Shown here: piece after piece, positions 55,822 through 64,000 of the stretch | Layout: each line of letters begins with the position of its first letter | Numbering within the stretch: the stretch's first letter is position 1 | Source of the DNA: Sulfitobacter sp. LCG007 | GTDB taxonomy: Bacteria > Pseudomonadota > Alphaproteobacteria > Rhodobacterales > Rhodobacteraceae | Direction of reading: 5' to 3' | Length of the DNA: 64,000 bases | Assembly (NCBI RefSeq): GCF_040801785.1 | Contig: NZ_CP161805.1 | Location: forward strand, 1,860,001-1,924,000 | Notes under the pieces: generated by a model | Databases searched by the model: none | What the model was told of the DNA's origin: nothing | What the model saw: the letters and a program-made list of their open reading frames with translations, nothing else | Program-made: the position numbers and the translations under genes

Positions 55822-56711
55822 TCCACGTTCTGGACCTGCTCGCGCATCCGGTCGATCAGGACCTTCAGCGCCAGCCCGATGCGGGTCAGTTCGCCGTGCT
55901 GCGCCTTCGAGCAGAGCGTATTTGCCTCGCGGTTGAATTCTTGCATCAGGAAATCCAGCTTGCGCCCCACGGCCCCGCCGTCACCCAGCAAGGACCGGGC
56001 CGCGGCGACATGGGCGCGCAGGCGGTCGATTTCCTCGGCCACATCGGATTTGACCGCGATCAGCGCCAGCTCCTGCGCGACCCGGTCCGCATCGGCGCCG
56101 CCTGCCCCGTCCATGACCTTCGCCAGGTTGCGCCGCAACGTCCCGGCCATGTCATCCCGCCGCGCGTCGAGCAATCCTGCCGCCTCGTCCACCAGCGCCT
56201 CGATCTCGCCCAGCTGTCCCTCGAGGACAGCGCCGAGGGCAACCCCTTCCGAGCGGCGCATCGCGTCGAAGGCCGCGAGCAGCGTCGCGAACTGTGCCAG
56301 AAGGGCCTCGGTCAGGCCGCTCGTCCCGGGCTCTTCCGGTCCGGCAAGGTCGAGAACACCGCGCATCGCCAGCACGTCGCTTGCGCGCGACGGCTGCAGC
56401 GAAATGCCCCTGTCGAGCGCCAGCGTCTCGAGTTCGGCGAGCGCGTCGAGGACCGATCCGGCCTGGGCGGCATTCAGCTTCAGCCCGCCGCTGCTTTCGT
56501 CGCGCGAGATCCTGAGCGAACACGTCACGTTGCCACGGCTTGCCGTGGCGGCGATCTCCTTGCGCAGCGCCGTCTCGAGACCCTCGATCCAGTCCGGCAT
56601 GCGGAATCGCAGGTCCAGCCCCTTGCCGTTCACACTGCGGATGTCCCATGACCAGACGTACTGATCGAAGCTGCCGGTGGCAGAGGCGAATCCGGTCATG
56701 GATCGAAGCAT
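55818..56711 (-). CDS. yicC: YicC-family endoribonuclease
   Basis: 297 residues: MTGFASATG at the start, [14 protein letters not shown] near 27 and the C-terminal [22 protein letters not shown] are the YicC hallmarks. E. coli YicC is an RNA-cleaving enzyme. Coupled to gmk, the usual order in proteobacteria. Divergent from the PAS-domain gene. Confidence 0.94.
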   Translation of the reverse strand: MLRSMTGFASATGSFDQYVWSWDIRSVNGKGLDLRFRMPDWIEGLETALRKEIAATASRGNVTCSLRISRDESSGGLKLNAAQAGSVLDALAELETLALDRGISLQPSRASDVLAMRGVLDLAGPEEPGTSGLTEALLAQFATLLAAFDAMRRSEGVALGAVLEGQLGEIEALVDEAAGLLDARRDDMAGTLRRNLAKVMDGAGGADADRVAQELALIAVKSDVAEEIDRLRAHVAAARSLLGDGGAVGRKLDFLMQEFNREANTLCSKAQHGELTRIGLALKVLIDRMREQVQNVE

Positions 56712-56817
56712 TGCGGTCTGGTCCCTGTCTGCGCTGTCCCCGCCTTATGGCGAATTCCGGCGTGACAGGACAACCCCCGCCGAGACGCCCCGTGTCTGTT
56801 GCGGCCGGCTCCTTGGG

Positions 56818-56833
56818 TTAACCAATCGTAAAC
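56818..56833 (+). promoter_or_regulatory. CtrA-site-like sequence before the PAS gene
   Basis: TTAA, seven bases, then TAAAC: one mismatch from TTAA-N7-TTAAC. It sits in the A/T-rich region about 145 bp before the PAS gene and 107 bp before yicC. A chance match is possible. Confidence 0.3.
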
Positions 56834-56978
56834 TTATCACACCGAATGTCGAAAATTGTTGGTACTACTGTTCGGGTAAGAGCAACGGCGTGCTGCCGGT
56901 CCCAAACAGTCAGATTCTCTGGGGTGACCAGGAACCGGGCGCATGGGCCGTCCGGACCGTCACATAAGGGTAACGACG

Positions 56979-57704
56979 ATGGACAAAGACGGGCAAAACA
57001 CGCAAGATGTCATCACGATGACGCAGTTCGTTACCCAGAACGGATTTTCGCCGCTGGCACAGGTGGAAGCCTATTGGGAAGCGTTGCGCGGAAGCCGGAT
57101 GATGCCCAACCGGGTCGAGATCGATCCCCGCGGCATCGAGAGCGCTCTTGAATATGCCTTCATTGTCGAGCGGATTGCGCCGGGGATCGCGCGTCTGCGG
57201 ATTGCCGGAAGTCATCTGAGCGACCTCATGGGCATGGAAGTGCGCGGGATCCCCCTGACCTCGTTCATCACGCCCAATTCCCGGCGCCAGCTCAGCGACC
57301 TGATGGAAGAGGTATTCGAGATACCCGCGGTCGCGACGCTGCGCCTTCACGCCCCCGCATCGGCCGGAGCACCCGAACTCGAGGCGCGTCTGGTGATGAT
57401 GCCGCTCAAGAGCGACCTCGGCGATGTCAGCCGGATCCTGGGAGCTTTCGTCGCAGTGGGCGAGATCGGCCGCAGTCCGAGGCGCTTCGAGATCGTCGGC
57501 AGTTCGACGCGCCCGATCCGCGCCGGCGCAGACGCCACACGGCCCGAGCATCTCAAGCCAGCCGCACCAGCCCCTGGCAAACCTGTCGCACCGAAGGCGC
57601 AGATCCCGGGCTTCGCGGAGGCGACAAGCCAGTTCGATTCGCGCCGCCCGCCGCGCGCCAAACCGGGCAGGTCGCATCTGCGCCTCGTAAAGTCAGACGA
57701 CTGA
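56979..57704 (+). CDS. PAS-domain protein of alphaproteobacterial type (PAS_5-like)
   Basis: About 241 residues from MDKDGQNT; an ATG at 56943 would add 12. Residues about 20-160 form a PAS-like domain (VEAYWEALRGSRMMPNRVEIDPRGIE, then ERIAPGIARLRIAGSHLSDLMGMEVRG), matching the alphaproteobacterial PAS_5 family. The C-terminal 70 residues are Pro/Ala/Arg-rich and probably disordered, ending SHLRLVKSDD. No output domain is fused. Function unknown; possibly linked to cell-cycle or stress signalling (inference). A strong terminator follows. Confidence 0.85.
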   Translation: MDKDGQNTQDVITMTQFVTQNGFSPLAQVEAYWEALRGSRMMPNRVEIDPRGIESALEYAFIVERIAPGIARLRIAGSHLSDLMGMEVRGIPLTSFITPNSRRQLSDLMEEVFEIPAVATLRLHAPASAGAPELEARLVMMPLKSDLGDVSRILGAFVAVGEIGRSPRRFEIVGSSTRPIRAGADATRPEHLKPAAPAPGKPVAPKAQIPGFAEATSQFDSRRPPRAKPGRSHLRLVKSDD

Positions 57705-57789
57705 GACAAAGGGTTTCCCGGCCGCTTCCAGCAATGCGCGAAGATCGGCCCCAAGTGAACTTGAGCGCAGAACGCGTTGCAATTCATAG

Positions 57790-57836
57790 ATAATTATCAG
57801 CCGCCCGCGAATACTTGCGGGCGGCATTTTAATTAT
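57790..57836. terminator. Bidirectional terminator
   Basis: GCCGCCCGC and GCGGGCGGC (57800-57825) form a perfect nine-pair stem with an eight-base loop, flanked by ATAATTATCA and ATTTTAATTATT that extend the pairing. T-rich on the plus strand, so it ends the PAS gene; it can also end the converging aroG transcript. Confidence 0.85.
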
Positions 57837-57948
57837 TGCGACCTGCGCGACTGCGTGGGCGGCGTCCTCCCCCGGGTACTCAAGCACCAAGCCCGAACAG
57901 CGCGCGCATCGCGCAGGCCAGCCTGTGGCCCGGAAAGGCGCGCAAGCG

Positions 57949-59322
57949 TCAGACGGCCGCCTTGTCGCTCCGTGCGGCGGCGCGGCGCTCGGAGATCTCG
58001 TCCGAGATCAGGAAAGCCAGTTCCAGCGCCTGGCTTGCGTTGAGACGCGGATCGCAGGCGGTGTGGTAGCGGTCCGACAGGTCCTCGTCGCTGACCGCGC
58101 GCACGCCGCCGGTGCATTCGGTCACATCCGCGCCGGTCATCTCGAAATGCACGCCCGCCGGGATCGTCCCTTCCGCCGCATGCACGTCGAAGAATTCGCG
58201 CACCTCGCGCAGGACCGAATCGAACGGGCGGGTCTTGTAGCCCGAGGAAGACTTGATCGTGTTGCCGTGCATCGGATCGCAGCACCACACCACCTTGGCA
58301 TCCTCCTCCTCGACCGCCCTGATCAGGCGCGGCAGATGTTCGCCCACCGTCCCTGCACCGAAGCGCGCGATGAGCGTCAGCCGTCCGGCCTCGTTCTCGG
58401 GATTGAGCTTGGCCATAAGCTGTTTCAGGTCGCTCGCGGTCATCGACGGCCCGCATTTCAGCCCGATCGGGTTCTGCACGCCGCTGGCGAATTCCACATG
58501 CGCACCGTCCGGCTGGCGTGTCCGGTCGCCGATCCAGATCATGTGGCCCGAACCGGCCAGCCATTTGCCGGTCGTCGAGTCGACCCGCGTCAGCGCTTCC
58601 TCGTATTCCAGCAGCAAGGCCTCGTGGCTCGTGTAGTACTCGACCGACTGCAGGGTATGCGCGGTCTCCGGGGTGACGCCCGCCGCCTGCATGAAATCGA
58701 GCGTGTCGGAAATACGGTTGGCGATCTCGCGGTAGCGGTCGACCTTCTCATGTTCGGTGAATCCCAGGGTCCAGGAGTGGACCTGGTGCACGTCCGCATA
58801 ACCGCCCGTCGAGAAGGCCCTGAGCAGGTTCAGCGTGGCCGCGGCCTGGGTATAGGCGCGCAGCATCCGGGACGGATCGGGAACGCGCGCAGCCTCGGTG
58901 AAGGCGAGTTCGTTGATGATGTCGCCGCGATAGCTCGGCAGCGTGATGCCGCCCACGGTTTCACTGTCCGAGGAGCGCGGCTTGGCGAACTGCCCGGCCA
59001 TGCGCCCGACCTTGATGACCGGCACCTTCGCGCTGTGGGTCAGCACGATTGCCATCTGCAGCATGACCTTGAAGGTGTCGCGGATGAGATCGGAAGAGAA
59101 CTGCTCGAAGCTTTCGGCACAGTCGCCTCCCTGCAGGAGGAAGGCCTCGCCCCGGCTCGCGGCGCCCAGATGCTTCTTGAGGCGACGCGCCTCGCCTGCG
59201 AACACGAGGAGCGGGAACTTCGCCAGCTGTGCCTCGACGGCTTCCAGCGCCTGCTGGTCCGGATAGTCCGGCATCTGGACCCGCGGCAGTTTGCGCCAGC
59301 TCGTCTTTTTCCAATCGCTCAT
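57949..59322 (-). CDS. aroG: 3-deoxy-7-phosphoheptulonate synthase, class II
   Basis: 457 residues from MSDWKKTSW (GGGAGATGA upstream); an ATG at 59355 would add 11. Class II (plant-like) DAHP synthase: [11 protein letters not shown] near 74, [49 protein letters not shown] and [15 protein letters not shown] carry metal and substrate contacts. Condenses PEP and erythrose 4-phosphate, the first step of aromatic synthesis. Confidence 0.95.
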   Translation of the reverse strand: MSDWKKTSWRKLPRVQMPDYPDQQALEAVEAQLAKFPLLVFAGEARRLKKHLGAASRGEAFLLQGGDCAESFEQFSSDLIRDTFKVMLQMAIVLTHSAKVPVIKVGRMAGQFAKPRSSDSETVGGITLPSYRGDIINELAFTEAARVPDPSRMLRAYTQAAATLNLLRAFSTGGYADVHQVHSWTLGFTEHEKVDRYREIANRISDTLDFMQAAGVTPETAHTLQSVEYYTSHEALLLEYEEALTRVDSTTGKWLAGSGHMIWIGDRTRQPDGAHVEFASGVQNPIGLKCGPSMTASDLKQLMAKLNPENEAGRLTLIARFGAGTVGEHLPRLIRAVEEEDAKVVWCCDPMHGNTIKSSSGYKTRPFDSVLREVREFFDVHAAEGTIPAGVHFEMTGADVTECTGGVRAVSDEDLSDRYHTACDPRLNASQALELAFLISDEISERRAAARSDKAAV

Positions 59323-59514
59323 AACGTCATCTCCCCATGTCCGGGCAGCACCCACGCCGCCCGTTCAAGTGGGGGCCTCTATACAAAAGCCCGGCCGCAG
59401 TGACCATATCACAATTTCGACCCCTTGACGTCGCAGATCGCGCACGGGCAAGGTCCTGCCGGACAGGTCCACCGGCTGCGCCCGGCCCTTGTCGAGGCCC
59501 ACCAAGAGACGATC

Positions 59515-60519
59515 ATGCCCGCCCCGCGCCACGCCACGAACCTGCCAGCTGCTGCCGACAAGGCGCAGCGCTTCGTTTTCGTGCTTCTCGAGAACTTCAC
59601 GATGCTCTCCTTCGCATCGGCGATCGAAAGCCTGCGTATCGCCAACCGAATGGGCGGGGGCGCGCTTTACGAGTGGCGCATCGTCGGCGAGGGCGGCGAG
59701 AGCATCGCCTGTTCGGCGGGTGCTTCGTTCAAGCTCGACGACGATCTCGCCGAACTGTCACGGGATGACACCATCCTGATCTGCAGCGGCATCGACGTGC
59801 AGGCGGCCACAACCCGGAAGGTGTTGTCCTGGCTGCGTCGCGAGGCGCGAAAGGGACTGCGTGTCGGTGGATTGTGCACGGCCGCCTATACGATGGCGAA
59901 AGCCGGCCTGCTCGACGGGAGGAAGGCGACGATCCATTGGGAGAACCATGACAGCTTCGCGGAGGAATTCGAGGAGGTCGAGCTTACGAAGTCGGTATTC
60001 GTGGTGGATGGCAACCGTCTGACCACCGCGGGTGGAACATCGTCGATCGATCTCATGCTGAAGCTGATCGCGGACAGCCATGGCGAGGATCTGGCGAACC
60101 TCGTGGCGGACCAGCTCATCTACTCATCGATCCGGACCGACCAGGACACCCAGCGTCTGAGCGTGCCGACCCGGATCGGGGTCCGCCATCCCAAGCTCAG
60201 CCAGGTGATCCACATGATGGAACAGGCCATCGAGGAACCGATCAGCCCCTCGGTGCTGGCCCGCGATGTCGGCATGTCGACGCGCCAGCTCGAAAGGCTG
60301 TTCAGGCGCTACCTCAGCCGCTCGCCAAAGCGCTATTACATGGAACTTCGACTGCAGAAGGCGCGCAACCTGCTCATGCAGACAGACATGAGCGTGATCA
60401 ATGTCGCGCTCGCCTGCGGCTTTGCATCGCCATCGCATTTCTCGAAATGCTACCGGGCCCATTACAATACCACGCCCTATCGCGAGCGCGGAAGCCACGC
60501 GTCGCGCCTTTCGATCTGA
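59515..60519 (+). CDS. GlxA-type AraC-family regulator with DJ-1/PfpI domain
   Basis: 334 residues from MPAPRHATN. The N-terminal amidotransferase-like DJ-1/PfpI domain (about 18-190) has FVFVLLENFTMLSFASAIESLRIANRM and RVGGLCTAAYTMAKAGLL at the nucleophile-elbow position (Cys present). Two AraC helix-turn-helix motifs lie at about 230-330, including LARDVGMSTRQLERLFRRYL and VINVALACGFASPSHFSKCYR. Members such as GbdR and CdhR control glycine betaine or carnitine use; which ligand applies here is unknown. Divergent from aroG. Confidence 0.88.
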   Translation: MPAPRHATNLPAAADKAQRFVFVLLENFTMLSFASAIESLRIANRMGGGALYEWRIVGEGGESIACSAGASFKLDDDLAELSRDDTILICSGIDVQAATTRKVLSWLRREARKGLRVGGLCTAAYTMAKAGLLDGRKATIHWENHDSFAEEFEEVELTKSVFVVDGNRLTTAGGTSSIDLMLKLIADSHGEDLANLVADQLIYSSIRTDQDTQRLSVPTRIGVRHPKLSQVIHMMEQAIEEPISPSVLARDVGMSTRQLERLFRRYLSRSPKRYYMELRLQKARNLLMQTDMSVINVALACGFASPSHFSKCYRAHYNTTPYRERGSHASRLSI

Positions 60520-60611
60520 CGCCTGCCGCGCCACGCCCGGCGTGTCGGCTTCACGCTTTTTCCTTCATGCGAGCCTGCGCTTGGGCAAGTCTGTTTGCAA
60601 AATGATGAAAC

Positions 60612-61727
60612 TCAGTTTGCAAAGAGCCTGTAAACCGCGCCGTCGGTAACGGACAGGAAGAGGATGCTTCCGTCAGGAGCCTCTGCCAGATCACGTACGC
60701 GTCCGGTTTCGGGCGCTGATATCTGTTCCACCTCGCGCGTGGCATCGCCGTCCGCCTCAAGGCGGGATATGTAGTCGAACTTCAACGACCCGACGAAGAT
60801 ATCGCCCTGCCACTGCGGAAACATCGCCCCCCGATAGACGATCAGGCCTGACGGGGCGATCGAGGGATCCCAGTAAAAGGCGGGCTGCTCCATGCCTTCC
60901 TGCTCTGTCCCCACACCGATCTTCGCACCGGAGTAATGCGTTCCGTATGAGATCACGGGCCATCCGTAGTTGCGGCCCTTGCGGACCAGATTGACCTCGT
61001 CCCCACCCTTTGCGCCATGTTCCACGATCCAGAGCCGGCCCTCCTTGTCGAGGCCGGCGCCCTGGATGTTGCGATGTCCGTAGGACCAGATTTCCGCAAG
61101 CGCATCCGCCCTGTCGACGAACGGATTGTCGGACGGGACCGAGCCGTCGGGGTCGATCCGGACGACCGAACCGTTGTGGCGCGACAGGTCCTGCGCTGCC
61201 TCGCGCTCACCCCGCTCGCCCAGAGTGACGAAAATCCTGCCGTCCTCGGCTTCGACCACCCTGGAACCGAAATGGCGCCCGCCGGAGGATCCGGGCGACA
61301 TCTCGAACAGGACCTCCAGCCCCTCGAGCGCGGTCTCGTCATCGGAAAGCCGGGCGGCAGCCAGAGCGGTCCCGCTGCCGCGCCCCTGCGGCTTGGCGTA
61401 GGTCAGGTAGAGGCGGCGGGAGGTCGCGAAATCGCGGGCGAGCGTGACGTCGAGCAGGCCGCCCTGCCCTTGCGTCGATAGCTTCGGCAGCCCCGCGACC
61501 TCGCTCCGCGCACCGTCGCGCCAGATCTGCAGACTGCCCGCGCGCTCGGTCACCATGAGCGCGCCGTCCGGGAGCAGCGCGATGGCCCAGGGCTCGTCAA
61601 ACCCGTCCGCGAGACGTTCGATCGCAACGCCCTCCGGGAGCTCCGCGCGCAGCGGCGCGGCGAGGACAATCGCGGCGGAAATGGCGGCCAGACGGGCGGA
61701 GCGGATCGGCGGGCGGTCTGTGGGCAT
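60612..61727 (-). CDS. Soluble PQQ-dependent aldose sugar dehydrogenase-like protein
   Basis: 371 residues with a signal peptide (about 1-28, ending PLRAEL). A six-bladed beta propeller of the glucose/sorbosone dehydrogenase family: FDEPWAIALLPDGALMVTERAG, GQGGLLDVTL, YSYGHRNIQG, EHGAKGGDEVN and NYGWPVISYG are characteristic and hold PQQ and calcium contacts. Periplasmic oxidation of sugars with PQQ, as for E. coli YliI, is the family function. Confidence 0.9.
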   Translation of the reverse strand: MPTDRPPIRSARLAAISAAIVLAAPLRAELPEGVAIERLADGFDEPWAIALLPDGALMVTERAGSLQIWRDGARSEVAGLPKLSTQGQGGLLDVTLARDFATSRRLYLTYAKPQGRGSGTALAAARLSDDETALEGLEVLFEMSPGSSGGRHFGSRVVEAEDGRIFVTLGERGEREAAQDLSRHNGSVVRIDPDGSVPSDNPFVDRADALAEIWSYGHRNIQGAGLDKEGRLWIVEHGAKGGDEVNLVRKGRNYGWPVISYGTHYSGAKIGVGTEQEGMEQPAFYWDPSIAPSGLIVYRGAMFPQWQGDIFVGSLKFDYISRLEADGDATREVEQISAPETGRVRDLAEAPDGSILFLSVTDGAVYRLFAN

Positions 61728-61901
61728 GCAACCTCCGGGTCATGTCTGACCTGATATCTAGTCTCCGCCGCCCGGGTTGCCAGCGCTGCACGCCCCTGCC
61801 GCAAGGACGCCAGGCCGTTGCGGTCGAAATCACTTTTCTTTTTCAAAGCCCGCGCATAGCCTGAGCGCCGGACGAAAGTTCCAACACGGGAGAACCAAAA
61901 A

Positions 61902-63095
61902 ATGAAGAAATTGCTGCGGACCTCCGCCGCGACGGCACTGCTGGCGACGACGGCTCTGTCCGGCGCCCAGGCCGAGGACGTTAAGCTTGGCATCCTGATC
62001 GGCTTCACGGGTCCGATCGAATCCCTGACTTCCGCGATGGCCGCCGGTGCCGAGATGGCGATGAAGGAAGTCAACGACGCCGGAGGCATTCTCGACGGGT
62101 CGAACGTCGTACCGGTGCGCGCCGACACGGGCTGCATCGACAACGGTCTGTCGACCTCCAACGGCGAACGCCTGATCGGCGAAGGAGTCGCGGGCATCAT
62201 CGGCGGCGATTGCTCGGGCGTAACCGGGGCCATCCTGCAGAACGTGGCGATCCCGAACGGCATGGTCATGATCTCGCCCTCCGCGACATCGCCCGGCCTG
62301 ACCACCATGGAAGACAACGGCCTCTTCTTCCGGACCGCGCCGTCGGATGCGCGCGAAGGCGAGGTGATGGCAGAGATCCTCATGGAACGCGGCGTGAAAT
62401 CCATCGCGCTGACCTACACCAACAACGACTACGGCAAGGGTCTTGCGGACGCGATCGAGACGTCCTTCAAGGCCGCCGGCGGCGAGGTGACGATCGTCAC
62501 CGCGCATGAGGACGGCAAGGCCGACTATTCCGCCGAGATGGGTGCGCTGGCATCTGCCGGCGGCGACATCCTGGTGGTGGCGGGATACCTCGACCAGGGG
62601 GGCCTCGGCATCATCAACGCAGCCCTCGACACCGGTGCCTTCGACACCTTCGGCCTGCCCGGCGGCATGATCGGGGACAGCCTGCCGGAGAACGTTGGCT
62701 CGGCGCTCAACGGCTCGTACGGGCAGATCGCGGGCTCGGGCGGCGAAGGCGCGGACAAGATGAAGTCGATGGCGGAAGCCGCCGGTTTCGACGGAACCTC
62801 GCCCTATACGCCGGAAAGCTACGACGCCGCCGCACTTTTCATGCTTGCGATGCAGGCGGCGGAATCGACCGATCCCGCGGCTTACGGTCCCAAGATCCTC
62901 GACGTGGCGAATGCGCCGGGTGAGAAGATCTACCCGGGCGACCTGGCAAAGGCGCTCGAGATCATCAAGGGCGGCGGAGATGTCGACTATGTCGGCGCCT
63001 CGGCGGTCGAGCTGATCGGCCCCGGCGAAAGCGCCGGAACCTACCGGCTGATCGAGGTGAAGGACGGCAAGAACGAGACCATCGGTTTCAAGTAG
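61902..63095 (+). CDS. Amino-acid-type (HAAT/Liv) ABC importer periplasmic binding protein
   Basis: 397 residues with GGGAG upstream; signal peptide about 1-24 (ending GAQAED). VKLGILIGFTGPIESL and IGGDCSGVTGAI, MISPSATSPGLTT, FRTAPSDAREGEVMAEIL are family-4 (LivJ/LivK-like) marks. The ligand may be a branched-chain or other amino acid, urea or an amide; not decidable here. Followed by a terminator-like hairpin and the ATPase gene of the same importer. Confidence 0.9.
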   Translation: MKKLLRTSAATALLATTALSGAQAEDVKLGILIGFTGPIESLTSAMAAGAEMAMKEVNDAGGILDGSNVVPVRADTGCIDNGLSTSNGERLIGEGVAGIIGGDCSGVTGAILQNVAIPNGMVMISPSATSPGLTTMEDNGLFFRTAPSDAREGEVMAEILMERGVKSIALTYTNNDYGKGLADAIETSFKAAGGEVTIVTAHEDGKADYSAEMGALASAGGDILVVAGYLDQGGLGIINAALDTGAFDTFGLPGGMIGDSLPENVGSALNGSYGQIAGSGGEGADKMKSMAEAAGFDGTSPYTPESYDAAALFMLAMQAAESTDPAAYGPKILDVANAPGEKIYPGDLAKALEIIKGGGDVDYVGASAVELIGPGESAGTYRLIEVKDGKNETIGFK

Positions 63096-63114
63096 ACCAG
63101 TTCCGCCAGACTGG

Positions 63115-63144
63115 AACGGCCCGGGCCGGACCCGGGCCGTTTTC
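63115..63144 (+). terminator. Hairpin between binding-protein and ATPase genes
   Basis: ACGGCCCGGG and CCCGGGCCGT form a perfect ten-pair stem with a five-base loop and a short TTTTC tail. In this position it probably lets the binding protein be made in excess over the membrane parts. Confidence 0.75.
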
Positions 63145-63238
63145 AAGATAAGGTCGTGCCCGCAAGGCATTCAGATAAAAGCGCATCGCGAAGGCGCGGA
63201 CGGCAAGGCGCCGGCAACAGGCGTGACGGGGATGGCAC

Positions 63239-64000
63239 ATGATCGTCGTTGACGATGTCCACAAGCATTTCGGCGGCTTCCATGCCGTCGACGGGGCGAC
63301 GCTGAAGATCGCCAAAGGCTCCATCACCGGCCTGATCGGCCCGAATGGCGCCGGAAAGACTACTCTTTTCAATGTTATCGCTGGCGTTCTTAAGCCCACG
63401 TCGGGCCGCGTGACAATGGCCGGTGAGGACATCACCGGGCTGGCCCCGCATGAACTGTTCCACAAGGGTCTGCTGCGCACCTTCCAGATCGCGCATGAAT
63501 TCGCCTCGATGTCCTGCCGCGAGAACCTGATGATGGTGCCGGGCGCCCAATCGGGAGAGACACTGTGGAATACCTGGTTCGGGCGCAGAAGGATCGCCGA
63601 GGAAGAGCGCGCGCTGAGGGAGAAGGCGGACGAGGTCCTGGATTTCCTGACCATCTCGCACCTCGCGGATCACAAGGCCGGTCAGATATCGGGCGGGCAG
63701 AAGAAACTGCTCGAACTCGGACGGACGATGATGGTGGATGCCAAGATCGTCTTCCTCGACGAGGTCGGCGCCGGCGTGAACCGAACCCTTCTCAACACCA
63801 TCGGCGACGCGATCATCCGGCTGAATGAAGAGCGCGGCTATACCTTCGTGGTCATCGAGCATGACATGGATTTCATCGACCGGCTCTGCGATCCGGTGAT
63901 CTGCATGGCCGAGGGCAAGGTGCTGGCCGAGGGAACGCTCGCCGAGATCAAGGCCAACGAGCATGTGATCGAGGCCTATCTCGGCACCGGCCTCAAGAAC
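63239..64000 (+). CDS. LivG-type ABC importer ATPase (cut by window end)
   Basis: 254 codons from the ATG at 63239 without a stop before the window edge. MIVVDDVHKHFGGFHAVDGA, Walker A GPNGAGKTT (34-42), ISGGQKKLLELGRTMM signature, Walker B IVFLDEVGAGVN (usual form DEPAAGLN, here Val-Gly) and VVIEHDMDF mark a LivG-like subunit. Nearly complete, since LivG is about 255 residues. Same operon as the binding protein; permeases and LivF would lie to the right. Confidence 0.92.
   Translation, partial: MIVVDDVHKHFGGFHAVDGATLKIAKGSITGLIGPNGAGKTTLFNVIAGVLKPTSGRVTMAGEDITGLAPHELFHKGLLRTFQIAHEFASMSCRENLMMVPGAQSGETLWNTWFGRRRIAEEERALREKADEVLDFLTISHLADHKAGQISGGQKKLLELGRTMMVDAKIVFLDEVGAGVNRTLLNTIGDAIIRLNEERGYTFVVIEHDMDFIDRLCDPVICMAEGKVLAEGTLAEIKANEHVIEAYLGTGLKN

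Overview
The window is high-GC DNA with the gene style of a marine Rhodobacterales (Roseobacter-group) alphaproteobacterium. Supporting signs are a ChpT-type phosphotransferase of the CtrA relay, an OlsBA ornithine-lipid pair, long-form PstC/PstA proteins, an L21 with an Ala/Lys-rich tail, a class II DAHP synthase and many ATGA/TGATG start-stop overlaps. Most of it is ordinary chromosome. The group assignment is inference from gene content; no rRNA is present.

0-12 kb is the most unusual part. A conserved protein of unknown function diverges from a two-gene unit: a membrane-anchored haem enzyme of the peroxidase/cyclooxygenase superfamily whose motifs match fatty-acid alpha-dioxygenases, followed 36 bp later by a lipoxygenase-like protein. 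Converging on these is a 1075-residue class III nucleotidyl cyclase-ATPase-TPR protein. Diverging from the cyclase is an ABC-exporter-like protein with a degenerate ATPase domain and a C-terminal cyclic-nucleotide-binding domain. I read this as a candidate oxylipin synthesis, cyclic-nucleotide signalling and transport locus.

12-28 kb is a phosphorus-scavenging block. A DeoR-type regulator, PhnD-PhnC-PhnE-PhnE, a HAD hydrolase and UgpB-A-E-C lie on one strand. A Na/Pi-cotransporter-like protein with a PhoU-like tail and a NUDIX hydrolase run the other way, and a second four-gene ABC importer of unknown substrate follows. 28.4-29.8 kb holds a lower-GC orphan gene beside tRNA-Ser(CGA).

30-45 kb is housekeeping: two DUF2059 paralogues, rplU-rpmA, a GNAT protein, obgE-proB-proA, chpT, a DUF3553 protein, olsBA, a PA14-like exported protein, rpsB-tsf, a LuxR-type regulator behind aroQ, and gnd. 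46-53.5 kb is the Pho regulon core (phoR, then pstS-pstC-pstA-pstB-phoU-phoB) with a three-repeat Pho box before pstS. 53.5-64 kb carries a Cys/Met-metabolism PLP enzyme, a gamma-carbonic-anhydrase-like protein, gmk-yicC, a PAS protein, class II aroG, a GlxA-type regulator, a soluble PQQ sugar dehydrogenase and the start of an amino-acid-type ABC importer cut by the window edge.

Phosphorus is the recurring theme: Pst/PhoBR/PhoU, Phn, Ugp, Na/Pi and olsBA. Low phosphate would be expected to switch on uptake of phosphate, phosphonate and glycerol-phosphate esters and possibly membrane-lipid replacement. All functional statements come from motif and family recognition in the sequence; no searches were run.
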